A DNA stretch of 64,000 nt from Slackia piriformis YIT 12062 (lineage in GTDB: Bacteria; Actinomycetota; Coriobacteriia; Coriobacteriales; Eggerthellaceae), in the NCBI RefSeq assembly GCF_000296445.1, contig NZ_JH815198.1, forward strand, positions 670,975 through 734,974. The letters are read 5' to 3'. The position numbers and the translations under genes were made by a program. This document shows, piece by piece, positions 26,112 through 35,507 of the stretch. The notes below the pieces were generated by a model that was not told where the DNA came from, did no database searches, and worked only from the letters and a program-made list of their open reading frames with translations. Position 1 is the stretch's first letter. The number at the start of each line of letters is the position of its first letter.

Positions 26112-26675
26112 ATGACGCGTCGTTGGGCTGACGTAGCCGAGCTCATCGCAACACAAGGTCTTAAAGGAAGGCTTGTCGCACGTTCCGTGCGCGGCCTTCC
26201 TTTCCTTCTGCATGAGGGGCTTACCGTTCATTTCGTACCGCCTACGCTCGATGGTCCTCGTACGGCCAGCGTGCGTAGCGTTCAGCATCTCGGTTCGCAA
26301 GAATACGCGGTGCAATTCAGCGGCGTCTCGAAGCGTGATACCGCTGAGCTTCTAACGGGCAGTCATTGTCTGGTCGCCCGCGCCGATCTTCCTGATGATT
26401 TCGAGGACATCGTGCGCTCTTCGGCGGAATATCTCTCCGGTTTTTTGGTTGTTGACGAGGTCTTAGGCGATATCGGCACCATTTCCGACGTGCGTGAAAT
26501 GCCTGCTCAGGACCTGCTTGTCGTAACAGCTCCGGGCGGGGAGGTGCTCGTTCCCTTCGTGGAGGACTTCATCGTCGAATTCGACGATGCGGAGAGGGTC
26601 TTGTATATGGATTTGCCGGACGGACTTGTCGATCCCGGCGTTTTGGACGAATCGAGCGAAAAGGAAGACGCGTAG
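26112..26675 (+). CDS. rimM: Ribosome maturation factor RimM
   Basis: Assists assembly of the 30S head by binding uS19. The 187-residue protein has the N-terminal barrel (ELIATQGLKGRLVAR ... SVRGLPF) and the C-terminal PRC-barrel (GFLVVDEVLGDIGTISDVREM ending in VPFVEDFIVEFD). It starts right after the khpA stop and is followed 4 bases later by trmD. An acidic tail (about 165-187) extends past the usual end. Confidence 0.95.
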   Translation: MTRRWADVAELIATQGLKGRLVARSVRGLPFLLHEGLTVHFVPPTLDGPRTASVRSVQHLGSQEYAVQFSGVSKRDTAELLTGSHCLVARADLPDDFEDIVRSSAEYLSGFLVVDEVLGDIGTISDVREMPAQDLLVVTAPGGEVLVPFVEDFIVEFDDAERVLYMDLPDGLVDPGVLDESSEKEDA

Positions 26676-26679
26676 CTCT

Positions 26680-27411
26680 ATGAAAATCGAGACGTTATCG
26701 ACCTTTCCCCGTATGTACGATTCGGTCATGGGAGAATCCATCATGAAGCGCGCCCAGGCTTGCGGCGCGCTTGATTTCCATGCCTACGATTTGCGTGATT
26801 GGACGCATGATCGCCATCGTACCACCGATGATGACCCATACGGCGGCGGACAGGGGCTCGTGATGAAGTGCGAGCCCATCTTCGAGGCGTACGACGATAT
26901 TTCCGCATCGGGTCCTGCGCCTTACACGGTGTTTCTCACGCCCTGCGGCGAGCCTTTCGACCAGGGAATGGCAACCGAGCTTTCCTCTCAGGAACGTCTG
27001 CTGTTCATCTGTGGTCATTACGAAGGAATAGACGAACGCGTCTATGCGCTTGCCGACCGTTGCATCTCTTTGGGCGATTATGTGCTCACTTCCGGCGAGC
27101 TTGCTTCCATGGTGGTCATCGACGCTGTGGTCCGACTGCTCGACGGCGTTTTGGGCGATGAAGGCAGCGCCATTGACGAGAGCTTCTACGACGGATTGCT
27201 CGAATACCCGCAGTATACGCGCCCCGCGAGCTATCGCGGAATGGAGGTTCCCGAGGTGCTTTTGTCGGGCAACCATGCGAAAATTGCCGCATGGAGAAGG
27301 GCTCAGGCCGTTGAGCGTACGGCCCGCTTGCGTCCCGATTTGCTGAAGTCTGCGAATATAACCGAAGACGAACGTGCTTTTTTGCTATCATTGCACGGCG
27401 ACACACTCTAA
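26680..27411 (+). CDS. trmD: tRNA (guanine-37-N1)-methyltransferase TrmD
   Basis: SPOUT-class methyltransferase that makes m1G37 and prevents +1 frameshifting. The 243-residue protein shows the trefoil-knot motifs FICGHYEGIDERV and SLGDYVLTSGELA, the substrate loop DDDPYGGGQGLVMK, and YTRPASYRGMEVPEVLLSGNH. It is the last gene of the rpsP operon and has its own terminator. rplS, often next, is not here. Confidence 0.97.
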   Translation: MKIETLSTFPRMYDSVMGESIMKRAQACGALDFHAYDLRDWTHDRHRTTDDDPYGGGQGLVMKCEPIFEAYDDISASGPAPYTVFLTPCGEPFDQGMATELSSQERLLFICGHYEGIDERVYALADRCISLGDYVLTSGELASMVVIDAVVRLLDGVLGDEGSAIDESFYDGLLEYPQYTRPASYRGMEVPEVLLSGNHAKIAAWRRAQAVERTARLRPDLLKSANITEDERAFLLSLHGDTL

Positions 27412-27432
27412 GGCGTCTTCGGGGCGCCTTTT
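27411..27432 (+). terminator. Terminator after trmD
   Basis: AAGGCGTC / GGGCGCCTT stem closed by a TTCG loop, followed by TTTTC, directly at the trmD stop codon. Confidence 0.82.
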
Positions 27433-27454
27433 CATTTCATAGGAGGATTTGTCC

Positions 27455-28024
27455 ATGGGTTATGGGCAGCATGCCACGCCGCGTTCGCGCGGCTTCTTTA
27501 GAAGCGTCCTTTCCTGGGCATTCTACATTGCGCTTGTTTTCGCGCTTGTGTGGGGCCTGCAGACGTTCGTGGTCTGTCCGTATACCATTCCCTCCGGGTC
27601 TATGGAAGACACCATAGAGGTGGGAGACAACGTCTGGTCCGAAAAGGTGTCTTATTATTTCCGCGATGTCGAACAAGGCGATATTGTGACCTTCGACGAT
27701 CCCGAAATCGCCGGTCGAACGCTCATCAAGCGTGTGATAGCTGTTGGCGGTCAGACCGTAGATCTTGTCGACGGCCTTGTGTACGTGGACGGGATGGCTC
27801 TTGACGAGCCGTACACCAACGGTAAACCGTCGGCGCCGCTTACGCCCGTTTCCGGCGTGGAGATATCGTATCCTTATACGGTTCCTCAAGGCGAGATTTG
27901 GGTAATGGGGGATAACCGCACGAATTCGGCCGATTCCCGTTATTTTGGTTCTATCGACGAAGCGTCCGTCAGCGGGCGCGCTGTCGTAATCTATTGGCCC
28001 CTCGATCACATAGGAGTGCTTTAA
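27455..28024 (+). CDS. lepB: Type I signal peptidase
   Basis: Membrane serine protease that cleaves secretory signal peptides. The 189-residue protein has one N-terminal membrane helix (about 18-38). The catalytic serine is in PSGSMEDTI and the general-base lysine in [11 protein letters not shown]. Box E is [14 protein letters not shown]. This is the compact Gram-positive type. AGGAGG lies 8 bases upstream of ATG 27455; a TTG two codons earlier is too close to that site. Confidence 0.96.
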   Translation: MGYGQHATPRSRGFFRSVLSWAFYIALVFALVWGLQTFVVCPYTIPSGSMEDTIEVGDNVWSEKVSYYFRDVEQGDIVTFDDPEIAGRTLIKRVIAVGGQTVDLVDGLVYVDGMALDEPYTNGKPSAPLTPVSGVEISYPYTVPQGEIWVMGDNRTNSADSRYFGSIDEASVSGRAVVIYWPLDHIGVL

Positions 28025-28026
28025 TC

Positions 28027-28938
28027 ATGAGTCAAGCTGCAAAGCCCGACGCGCTCAGCTTCCAGGACATCATCCTGACCCTGCAGCGCTACTGGGCCGA
28101 CCTCGGTTGCGTTGTGCTGCAGCCCTACGATAACGAGGTGGGTGCGGGAACGAACGCCCCGGCCACTACGCTTCGTTCCCTGGGTCCCGACACGTGGCGT
28201 ACGTGCTACGTGCAGGGCTGCCGCCGTCCCACCGACGGCCGCTACGGCGAGAACCCCAACCGAACCCAGTTCTATTACCAGTTCCAGGTGCTCATGAAGC
28301 CCTCTCCGGACGACATCCAGGAGCTTTACCTGGGTAGCCTGCGTGCTATTGGCATCGATACGGACAAGCACGACGTCCGCTTCGTCGAGGACGACTGGGA
28401 GAGCCCGACGCTTGGCGCATGGGGCCTTGGATGGGAAGTCTGGATCGATGGCATGGAGGTCACCCAGTTCACGTACTTCCAGCAGGTCGGCGGATTCGAA
28501 TGCAATCCCGTTCCCGTGGAAATCGCCTACGGTCTTGAGCGTCTCACCATGTATATCCAGGGTGTCGACAGTATGTTCGATATCGTCTGGAGCCGCGGAA
28601 AAGACGGCATCGTGTTCACCTATGGAGATGTCTATCTCGAAAACGAGCGCCAGTACTCCCGCTACAACTTCGAGGTCGCTGATACCGAATTCCTTTTCCA
28701 GGAGTTCAACGACCGCGAGGCGGAGTGCCTGCGCACCCTTGAGGCGGGCCTGCCCTTGCCTGCGTACGACAGCGTTTTGAAATGCTGCCACGCGTTCAAC
28801 CTGCTCGATGCGCGCGGCGTTATTTCCGCAACCGAGCGCATGGGCTATATCTTGCGCGTACGCGCGATCGCGAAGGCGTGCTGCGCGTCCTATATGAAGC
28901 ATGTCGTAGGCGTCGACGTCGACGAGAAGGAGGCATAG
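28027..28938 (+). CDS. glyQ: Glycyl-tRNA synthetase alpha subunit
   Basis: Catalytic subunit of the bacterial alpha2beta2 glycyl-tRNA synthetase. The 303-residue protein carries family blocks [55 protein letters not shown] and [28 protein letters not shown] 28027 has GGAGTG upstream and lies just after the lepB stop. glyS begins one base after the stop. Confidence 0.97.
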   Translation: MSQAAKPDALSFQDIILTLQRYWADLGCVVLQPYDNEVGAGTNAPATTLRSLGPDTWRTCYVQGCRRPTDGRYGENPNRTQFYYQFQVLMKPSPDDIQELYLGSLRAIGIDTDKHDVRFVEDDWESPTLGAWGLGWEVWIDGMEVTQFTYFQQVGGFECNPVPVEIAYGLERLTMYIQGVDSMFDIVWSRGKDGIVFTYGDVYLENERQYSRYNFEVADTEFLFQEFNDREAECLRTLEAGLPLPAYDSVLKCCHAFNLLDARGVISATERMGYILRVRAIAKACCASYMKHVVGVDVDEKEA

Positions 28939-28939
28939 G

Positions 28940-31024
28940 ATGTCTAAGACCACTCTCGCATTCGAAATCGGCACCGAAGAGCTGCCCGCCTTCGACCTGC
29001 ACGCCGCAACCGAGCAGCTTCCGTCGCTCGTCGCAAACGCACTCGGCTCCGTGCGCGTTCCCTTCGACGACGTAAAGGTGTATTCGAGCCCTCGTCGCCT
29101 CGTGGCGATCGTCGAGGGAGTCCCGGAGCGCACCGAGGCTTCCGTGGAGGAATTCCGCGGCCCAGCTGCCCGCATCGCGTTCGACGCCGAGGGCAATCCG
29201 ACCAAGGCGGCGGCCGGCTTTGCGCGCGGCAAGGGCGTCGACGTTGCTGACCTCGAGCGCCGCGACGAAGACGGCGCCGAATACGTCTACGCCGTCAAGA
29301 ACACGCCTTCCGCAGACGTTGCCGAACTGCTTCCCGAAACGCTTAAGGGAGTCATCGAGGGCATTTCCTGGCCGAAGTCCTGCCGATGGGGCACGACGAG
29401 CGAGTACTTCTCCCGTCCTGTCCGTTGGATCGTCGCTTTGCTGGGCGACAAGGTCATTCCCGTGCGTTTCGCGGGGCTCGAGGCCGGCAATAAGACCTGC
29501 GGTCATCGTTTCCTGGCTCCCGGCCCGCATACGGTCGAGCATGCCGACAGCCTGATCGATGTGCTTCGCGGCGCCTATGTCGTGACCAGCGAAGCCGAGC
29601 GCGAGGCAAGCGTTCGCAAACAGGTTCGCGCGGCCGAAGAGAAGACCGGTCTGACCGCCGAGCTTCCTGCGAAGACCCTCGCTGAAGTCGTGAACCTTTC
29701 CGAGTATCCTACGGTCATGGTGGGCGAGTTCGACGAGCTCTTCCTGACGGTTCCCAAGGAGATTATCGTCGACGCCATGCTTGTGCACCAGCGCTACTTC
29801 CCGCTGTTCAACGCCGATGGCACGCTTGCGAACAAATTCCTGATTACCTCGAACGGCAATCCCGAGTTCGAATGCAACATCGTCGACGGCAACCAGCGCG
29901 TGGTTGCTGCGCGCCTCTACGACGCGAAGTTCTTCTATGACGAAGACCTGAAAAAGCCTCTCGAGGCCTATGTGGACGACCTTGATGCGGTGGTGTTCCA
30001 GGAGAAGCTCGGAACGACCCTCGCGAAATCCAAGCGCATCGTCAAGCTTGCCGGCCACCTGTGCGAGAGCATGGAAATCGATGGCCAGGAAAAAGAGGAC
30101 ATCCTGCGTGCTGCGCATCTGTGCAAGGCCGATCTGGTCACGGGTGCTGTCGTGGAGTTCACGAGCGTTCAGGGCATCATGGGCTCTTACTATGCGAAGG
30201 CGGCGGGGGAGACCGACGCTGTCTCCCAGGCTATCGCCGACCACTATCGTCCTCGCTTCTCGGGAGACAACCCTCCCGCGACGCGCGTAGGCAAGGTTGT
30301 TGCTGTCGCCGACAAGCTCGATACCATCTGTGGCCTTTTCGCCGTCGACCAGGCTCCCACCGGCTCTTCCGATCCGTTCGCCCTGCGCCGTAGCGCGCTC
30401 GGCATCGTCACCATGCTCTGCGCGGGCGACGATTTTGAGTTCGATCTTGTGCCCGCCATCGACGCCGCCCTGGCCGCCTATGCTGCCGACGGCATCGAAT
30501 TCGACGCACAAGCCGTTCGCGAACAGGTTATCGAGTTCTTCGTCACGCGCACCAAGGTCATGGAGCGTGATAACGGCGTTTCCGCCGACGCGATCGACGC
30601 CGTTTTGGCGGCGGGCGTTCGCGAGCCCCTCGAGTTCGCAAAACGCGTCGTCGCGCTCGAGCATGCTCGTCGCGAAGACCCCGACACGTTCAACGATCTA
30701 GCGGTCGCCTACGGACGTGCGAACAACCTGCGCGACCCCGAGCTCGGTATTGACTACGACGAATCTCTGCTGTGCGAGGTCGAACACGCCCTGACGTGCG
30801 CTATCGTCCAGGCAGAAGGCCGCGTAGCCCGCGCCCTCGAGGCCAACGATTATCCTGCGGCCCTGGCCGAGCTTGCTTCTCTGCGCAAGCCGGTCGACCT
30901 GTTCTTCGAGCGCATTATGGTCATGGACGAAGATGCGGCGCTTCGCGAGAACCGCTTGAAGGTCTTGAACCGCTTTGTCAATGTTTTTTCCAGCGTTGCC
31001 GATTTCGGGCTTCTTGCTAAATAG
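28940..31024 (+). CDS. glyS: Glycyl-tRNA synthetase beta subunit
   Basis: Partner subunit that binds tRNA-Gly. The 694-residue protein starts TLAFEIGTEELPAFDL and has WPKSCRWG, RPVRWIVALLG, the HD-like central domain (ADLVTGAVVEFTSVQGIMGSYYA) and DPFALRR. A C-terminal anticodon-binding region includes RKPVDLFFERIMVMDED. An AGGAGG site lies upstream. It is transcribed with glyQ. Confidence 0.97.
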   Translation: MSKTTLAFEIGTEELPAFDLHAATEQLPSLVANALGSVRVPFDDVKVYSSPRRLVAIVEGVPERTEASVEEFRGPAARIAFDAEGNPTKAAAGFARGKGVDVADLERRDEDGAEYVYAVKNTPSADVAELLPETLKGVIEGISWPKSCRWGTTSEYFSRPVRWIVALLGDKVIPVRFAGLEAGNKTCGHRFLAPGPHTVEHADSLIDVLRGAYVVTSEAEREASVRKQVRAAEEKTGLTAELPAKTLAEVVNLSEYPTVMVGEFDELFLTVPKEIIVDAMLVHQRYFPLFNADGTLANKFLITSNGNPEFECNIVDGNQRVVAARLYDAKFFYDEDLKKPLEAYVDDLDAVVFQEKLGTTLAKSKRIVKLAGHLCESMEIDGQEKEDILRAAHLCKADLVTGAVVEFTSVQGIMGSYYAKAAGETDAVSQAIADHYRPRFSGDNPPATRVGKVVAVADKLDTICGLFAVDQAPTGSSDPFALRRSALGIVTMLCAGDDFEFDLVPAIDAALAAYAADGIEFDAQAVREQVIEFFVTRTKVMERDNGVSADAIDAVLAAGVREPLEFAKRVVALEHARREDPDTFNDLAVAYGRANNLRDPELGIDYDESLLCEVEHALTCAIVQAEGRVARALEANDYPAALAELASLRKPVDLFFERIMVMDEDAALRENRLKVLNRFVNVFSSVADFGLLAK

Positions 31025-31095
31025 GCGTAGGGGTGCTTGTCCTTTCGTCGATGCATGAATGCCGCTCGCATTGAAAAATAGTGCGTTCTGAAAAC

Positions 31096-31131
31096 GAACC
31101 GGCCTGTCCGAGTCAATCGGCGGGCCGGTTC
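31096..31131 (+). terminator. Hairpin after glyS
   Basis: GAACCGGCC pairs with GGCCGGTTC over an interior with a second short stem (CCGA / TCGG). No clear T run follows. Confidence 0.65.
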
Positions 31132-31219
31132 TGTATATTGATGCATTGCGGCAGAGTTGCACCGTGCGCAGCGGTTGCCTTCTGCGCAATGAGATCGATT
31201 CAAGGAAAGGAGCGCATGC

Positions 31220-32125
31220 ATGACGACCGCGATTCACGATCACATGTGCGTTCATAACGATTCTCCACTCCCAACTATCTACATCGTCAGCGATTCCCTC
31301 GGCGCCACCGCTCATGTGCTTGCGCGCGCTGCGGCAGGGCAGTTCGGCGTCGCGGAGCCTTACATCGAGGTTCTTCCTAAAGCTCGCGATTTCGAAGAAA
31401 TCAGCAACTTTCTCGAAATTCACCAGGCAATGTATCGCGAAGCGGGGTTGCGTGACGATATCGTCGTGTTCTTCACCCTCGTCGATCCCGACCTTCGTCA
31501 CAAGCTTCGCGATTACTGCAAGGAAAAAGGCATCCATTTCGTGGATATCATGAGCACGCCGATTCATGCGCTCGCGGACGCTTCGGGCTTGCAGCCCTCC
31601 AACAACCCCGGGTTGCTTCGCACGACCGACGAGCATTATTTCCGTCGCATTGCTGCGATGGAGTTCACCGTCGAACACGATGACGGGCGCAATCCCCAAG
31701 ACCTCACCGAGGCGGACATCGTGCTTCTGGGCGTGTCCCGTTCGTCGAAAACTCCCATTTCCATCTATATGGGTATGGAGGGTTACAAGGTCGCAAACGT
31801 TCCGCTGGCACTCGGCGTGGAGCCTCCGAAGGAGATATACGAATGCGACCCTTCTCGCATTTTCGGCCTTATGACGACGCCGGATATCCTGGTGGGAATA
31901 CGTACACGCAGGCTCGGGGGGTCGGGGCGCGGCGCAGCGAGCGTCGCGGCAAGTTACGCGGAGCCGGAGATGGTGTACCAGGACCTCGAAGAGGCCCGCG
32001 CCCTCATGCGCAAGCTGGGCTGCATCGTCGTGAGGACGGACAATAAAGCCGTGGAAGAAACCGCTCAGGAGATTTTACGCTACTATGAGCTTGCTCATCC
32101 CTTCCAAAAGACCATAGTCGAGTAA
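31220..32125 (+). CDS. PPDK regulatory protein (bifunctional kinase/pyrophosphorylase, DUF299 family)
   Basis: Enzyme that inactivates pyruvate phosphate dikinase by ADP-dependent phosphorylation of a threonine near the catalytic histidine and reverses this with phosphate. The 301-residue protein has the family start IYIVSDSLGATAHVLARAAAGQF, the P-loop-like GVSRSSKTPISIYMG, and SIYMGMEGYKVANVPLALG. The family also regulates PEP synthase (PpsR) in other bacteria; the neighbouring ppdK makes PPDK the likely target. AAGGAAAGGAG precedes the ATG. Confidence 0.94.
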   Translation: MTTAIHDHMCVHNDSPLPTIYIVSDSLGATAHVLARAAAGQFGVAEPYIEVLPKARDFEEISNFLEIHQAMYREAGLRDDIVVFFTLVDPDLRHKLRDYCKEKGIHFVDIMSTPIHALADASGLQPSNNPGLLRTTDEHYFRRIAAMEFTVEHDDGRNPQDLTEADIVLLGVSRSSKTPISIYMGMEGYKVANVPLALGVEPPKEIYECDPSRIFGLMTTPDILVGIRTRRLGGSGRGAASVAASYAEPEMVYQDLEEARALMRKLGCIVVRTDNKAVEETAQEILRYYELAHPFQKTIVE

Positions 32126-32171
32126 TATCTTCCTATATGCAGTATGGTATCTATCAGCGAAGGAGAATACA

Positions 32172-34889
32172 GTGACTGCTGACGTCAAGCGTGTCTACGC
32201 GTTCGGTAAGGACGCCGAAGGCAACAACGTTACCGAGGGCAACAAGGATATGAAATATATCCTCGGCGGCAAGGGCGCTAACCTTGCCGAGATGGCCGTA
32301 ATCGGCCTTCCGGTGCCTCCGGGATTCACCATCACCTGTCAGACCTGTATGGAATACGCCAACGCCGACAACACCTGGCCCGAAGGCGCTCTCGACGAAA
32401 TCGAGCAGTATCGTCTCGACCTCGAGCGTCGTATCGGCAAGAAGATCGGCGATGCAGAAGATCCCCTGCTCGTTTCCGTGCGTTCCGGTGCCCCTATGTC
32501 CATGCCGGGCATGATGGACACCGTCCTCAACCTCGGTTTGAACGACCAGTCCATCAACGGATTGATCAAGCATACCGATAATCCTCGTTTTTCCTGGGAT
32601 AGCTATCGTCGCTTCATCCAGATGTTCTCCAACGTGGTCATGGGCCTCGATGGCGACTTGTTCGAAAACGCCATCAATGCGAAGAAGATTGTTCGCGGCG
32701 TGAAAAGCGATGCGGACCTCACTGCGGAGGACATGCAGGAGCTCGTCGAGGAATTCAAGGCAATCTTTTCCGAGAACGTTTCCGCCGAGGAGTATCCCTC
32801 TCTTGTCGTCGACGGCAAGGTGGGCTTCCCCCAGAATCCCGACACGCAGCTTCGTCTTGCGATCGAGGCCGTTTTCGGCAGCTGGAACAATCCGCGCGCC
32901 ACTCTGTATCGCAAGCAGAATAAGATTGCTGACGATCTGGGCACCGCAGTCAACGTTCAGTGCATGGTCTTCGGCAATAAGGGCGAGACTTCTGCTACCG
33001 GTGTTGCGTTCACGCGCAACCCTGCAAATGGCGAGAAGGAATTCTACGGCGACTACCTGGTCAATGCCCAGGGTGAAGACGTCGTCGCCGGCATTCGCAA
33101 CACCAGCCCCATCGCAGAGCTCAAGCATGTCGACGGGTTGCAGAAGGCAGGCGCCGAGCTCGAGGAGGTCTTCGTGACCCTCGAGAACCACTATCGTGAC
33201 ATGTGCGATATCGAGTTTACCATCGAGCAGGGCAAGCTCTGGATGCTGCAGACTCGTGTGGGCAAGCGTACGGCCGCCGCTGCTTTGCATATTGCGATCG
33301 AGATGGTCAAAGAAGGCCTCATCACCAAGGAAGAGGCGGTTTGCCGCGTCGATCCCGAGCAGCTCGACCAGCTTCTGCATCCTCAGTTCGACAAGAACGC
33401 AGAATACGATGTGCTCGCACGCGGCTTGAACGCATCTCCCGGCGCTGCCGTGGGTGAAGCGGTCTTTTCCGCCGCTGACGCCGTCGCGGCCGAGGCCGAG
33501 GGTCGCAAATGCGTGCTCGTCCGCTGGGAAACCAACCCCGACGACCTCGCCGGCATGATTGCCGCCGAAGGCATTCTGACCTCTCATGGCGGCAAGACCT
33601 CCCACGCCGCCGTTATCGCTCGCGGCATGGGCGCTCCCTGCGTCTGCGGTGTCGAGGCTCTCCGCATCGATGCGGAGAAGAAGGAAGCCGTTGTTTCCGG
33701 CACCGACACCGTCATCCACGAAGGCGACATGATCTCCATCGACGGCACCACCGGTATCGTCGTTCTGGGCGCTGTCGAACTGGTTATGCCTGAGCTCTCT
33801 GGCGATCTTGACGTCATCCTCGAATGGGCCGACGAATTCCGCCGTCTTGGCGTTCGCGCCAATGCTGACAACCCGGCCGACGCGGAGCTCTCCCGTTCCT
33901 TCGGCGCAGAAGGCATCGGTCTCGACCGTACTGAGCATATGTTCCTGGGCGATCGCAAGCGGATCATCCAGACCTTCATCCTCAATGAGGATCCCGCTGT
34001 TCGCGAAAAGGCTGTCAATGAGCTCTTCGAAGCGCAGACGGGCGATTTCTACGGCATGTTCAAGGCTATGGACGGTCTGCCGGTCATCGTGCGCCTTCTC
34101 GATCCGCCGCTGCACGAATTCCTCGAAAGCCCGCGTGCGCTTGATGTGGAAATCGCCAAGCTCGAGGCAACGGGCGGCGATGTCAAGACGATTGCTGAAA
34201 AGCGCAAGCTCATGGAGCAGATCGACGCTATGAGCGAAGCGAACCCCATGCTTGGTCTGCGCGGTTGCCGACTGGGCATCGTGTATCCCATTCTTCCTGT
34301 CATGCAGGTCCGTGCGATTGCAACTGCGGCCGCTAACCTGAAAAAGGAAGGCCTCGACCCCAAGCCCGAGGTCATGATTCCGCTGGTTTCCACCGTCAAG
34401 GAGCTCGAGAAGCTTCGTAAGGTCGCCGTGGACACCATCAACGAGGTGGCTGCAGAGGCGGGCGTCGAGCTCGATATTCCTGTCGGAACCATGATCGAGC
34501 TTCCTCGCGCCGCCGTTACCGCCGACGAAATCGCCACCCAGGCCGACTTCTTCAGCTTCGGCACCAACGACCTCACCCAGACCACGTTCGGCTTCAGCCG
34601 CGACGACGTCGAGGCCGAGTTCGTTCCCCAGTACCTTGCTGAGAAGCTTCTGCCGTACAATCCGTTCGCAACCATCGATCCGGGCGTTGCCAAGCTCGTG
34701 AAGATGGGCGTCGAATTGGGTCATGAGGGCAATCCCGATTTGGTCTGCGGCGTATGCGGCGAGCATGGCGGCGATCCTGACTCCGTCAAGATGTTCCATA
34801 AGATCGGTCTTGACTATGTCTCCTGCAGCCCTTATCGTGTTCCCTTGGCACGCCTCGCTGCCGCACAGGCAGCTTTGGCTGATAAATAA
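32172..34889 (+). CDS. ppdK: Pyruvate, phosphate dikinase
   Basis: Interconverts pyruvate, ATP and phosphate with PEP, AMP and pyrophosphate, linking glycolysis and gluconeogenesis in anaerobes. The 905-residue protein has the N-terminal ATP-grasp domain (LGGKGANLAEMA, VRSGAPMSMPGMMDTVLNLG) and the central phosphohistidine site THGGKTSHAAVIARGMG. The C-terminal PEP/pyruvate barrel ends with CGVCGEHGGDP. The GTG start follows AAGGAGA. The regulator gene lies 46 bases upstream, so target and regulator are co-encoded. Confidence 0.97.
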   Translation: MTADVKRVYAFGKDAEGNNVTEGNKDMKYILGGKGANLAEMAVIGLPVPPGFTITCQTCMEYANADNTWPEGALDEIEQYRLDLERRIGKKIGDAEDPLLVSVRSGAPMSMPGMMDTVLNLGLNDQSINGLIKHTDNPRFSWDSYRRFIQMFSNVVMGLDGDLFENAINAKKIVRGVKSDADLTAEDMQELVEEFKAIFSENVSAEEYPSLVVDGKVGFPQNPDTQLRLAIEAVFGSWNNPRATLYRKQNKIADDLGTAVNVQCMVFGNKGETSATGVAFTRNPANGEKEFYGDYLVNAQGEDVVAGIRNTSPIAELKHVDGLQKAGAELEEVFVTLENHYRDMCDIEFTIEQGKLWMLQTRVGKRTAAAALHIAIEMVKEGLITKEEAVCRVDPEQLDQLLHPQFDKNAEYDVLARGLNASPGAAVGEAVFSAADAVAAEAEGRKCVLVRWETNPDDLAGMIAAEGILTSHGGKTSHAAVIARGMGAPCVCGVEALRIDAEKKEAVVSGTDTVIHEGDMISIDGTTGIVVLGAVELVMPELSGDLDVILEWADEFRRLGVRANADNPADAELSRSFGAEGIGLDRTEHMFLGDRKRIIQTFILNEDPAVREKAVNELFEAQTGDFYGMFKAMDGLPVIVRLLDPPLHEFLESPRALDVEIAKLEATGGDVKTIAEKRKLMEQIDAMSEANPMLGLRGCRLGIVYPILPVMQVRAIATAAANLKKEGLDPKPEVMIPLVSTVKELEKLRKVAVDTINEVAAEAGVELDIPVGTMIELPRAAVTADEIATQADFFSFGTNDLTQTTFGFSRDDVEAEFVPQYLAEKLLPYNPFATIDPGVAKLVKMGVELGHEGNPDLVCGVCGEHGGDPDSVKMFHKIGLDYVSCSPYRVPLARLAAAQAALADK

Positions 34890-34904
34890 GAGGGTGTCTA
34901 ACAC

Positions 34905-34981
34905 AGGCCAGTAGCTCCAATTGGCAGAGCGGCGGTCTCCAAAACCGCATGTTGTGGGTTCGAGTCCTACCTGGCCTGCCA
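34905..34981 (+). tRNA. tRNA-Trp (anticodon CCA)
   Basis: Acceptor stem AGGCCAG / CTGGCCT, discriminator G, and an encoded CCA end (34979-34981). The anticodon stem is GCGGT / ACCGC (34932-34936, 34944-34948) with loop CTCCAAA and anticodon CCA at 34939-34941. The T loop is GGTTCGAGTCC. It lies 15 bases after ppdK and is followed by a strong terminator. Confidence 0.96.
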
Positions 34982-35007
34982 TCTTCCTCTTATGCGATGC
35001 CATAAGT

Positions 35008-35041
35008 AAACGATCCGCTCTTTTGAGCGGATCGTTTTTTG
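35008..35041 (+). terminator. Rho-independent terminator after tRNA-Trp
   Basis: A 13-bp perfect stem (AAACGATCCGCTC / GAGCGGATCGTTT) with TTTT loop and a T-rich tail. The transposon insertion begins 35 bases downstream. Confidence 0.93.
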
Positions 35042-35067
35042 TTCTCAGGCCGTTAGCTAAATTGACG

Positions 35068-35075
35068 TGAAAACC
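35068..35075. repeat. 8-bp target duplication of the outer IS, left copy
   Basis: TGAAAACC directly abuts the left inverted repeat and is repeated exactly at 38703-38710. An 8-bp duplication fits the IS256/IS1249 group. Confidence 0.9.
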
Positions 35076-35111
35076 GGGTTATGTTTCAAAAAGTGTGTCC
35101 CCCTGAATTAT

Positions 35112-35402
35112 TCAACATCGGTAATTCGTAGGCATGTGGAACTCCTCCCAGACTATCCCCGTGCCGTATTCGCCAGGGGCCCCATCCTCTCGTTTGGACC
35201 CTTGCGAAGCCGCGGCGAACAGACCGTCCACGTCGTCGTCGGTGGGCATGGCCCGTATGATCTCGGCGGGCGGGAGCGGGTTTTCGGTGTGCATGTAGCA
35301 CCACCAGAATATCGCCTTGATGCGGTGCATGAGCGGCAGGCCGCGGTGGTGGCGCAGCATGTCCCTGAGCCTGGCGTTCACGCTCTCGACCGCATTGTTG
35401 GT
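35112..35402 (-). pseudogene. C-terminal fragment of the IS1249-like transposase
   Basis: Encodes the end of the outer transposase, beginning at TNNAVESVNARLRDMLRHH and ending PTNYRC. The glutamate in NAVESVNAR is the likely third residue of the DDE triad, so the insertion separates it from the two aspartates. Joined to the 38516-37693 part with the TTGGT duplication counted once, the frame is continuous: 370 codons including the stop. Not functional as it stands. Confidence 0.9.
35398..35402. repeat. 5-bp target duplication of the IS21-family element, left copy
   Basis: TTGGT lies directly before the element end TGTTAGCG and is repeated at 37693-37697. Confidence 0.9.
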
Positions 35403-35507
35403 TGTTAGCGTCAATATATTTTTCACCATTTTCACCAACGCATTTTCGCCAATCGCGCCAACGCGGATACGCCGGATTCGCCAACGCGGATGCGCCGCTT
35501 TCGGCGT

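Noticed and set aside
28820-30664. A 614-residue minus-strand open frame opposite glyS
   Set aside because: Shadow frame caused by strong third-position GC bias in glyS; no ribosome-binding site and no family features.
32154-35003. A 949-residue minus-strand open frame opposite ppdK and tRNA-Trp
   Set aside because: It is the antisense shadow of a highly codon-biased gene; the plus-strand product is a clear PPDK and the frame also covers the tRNA.
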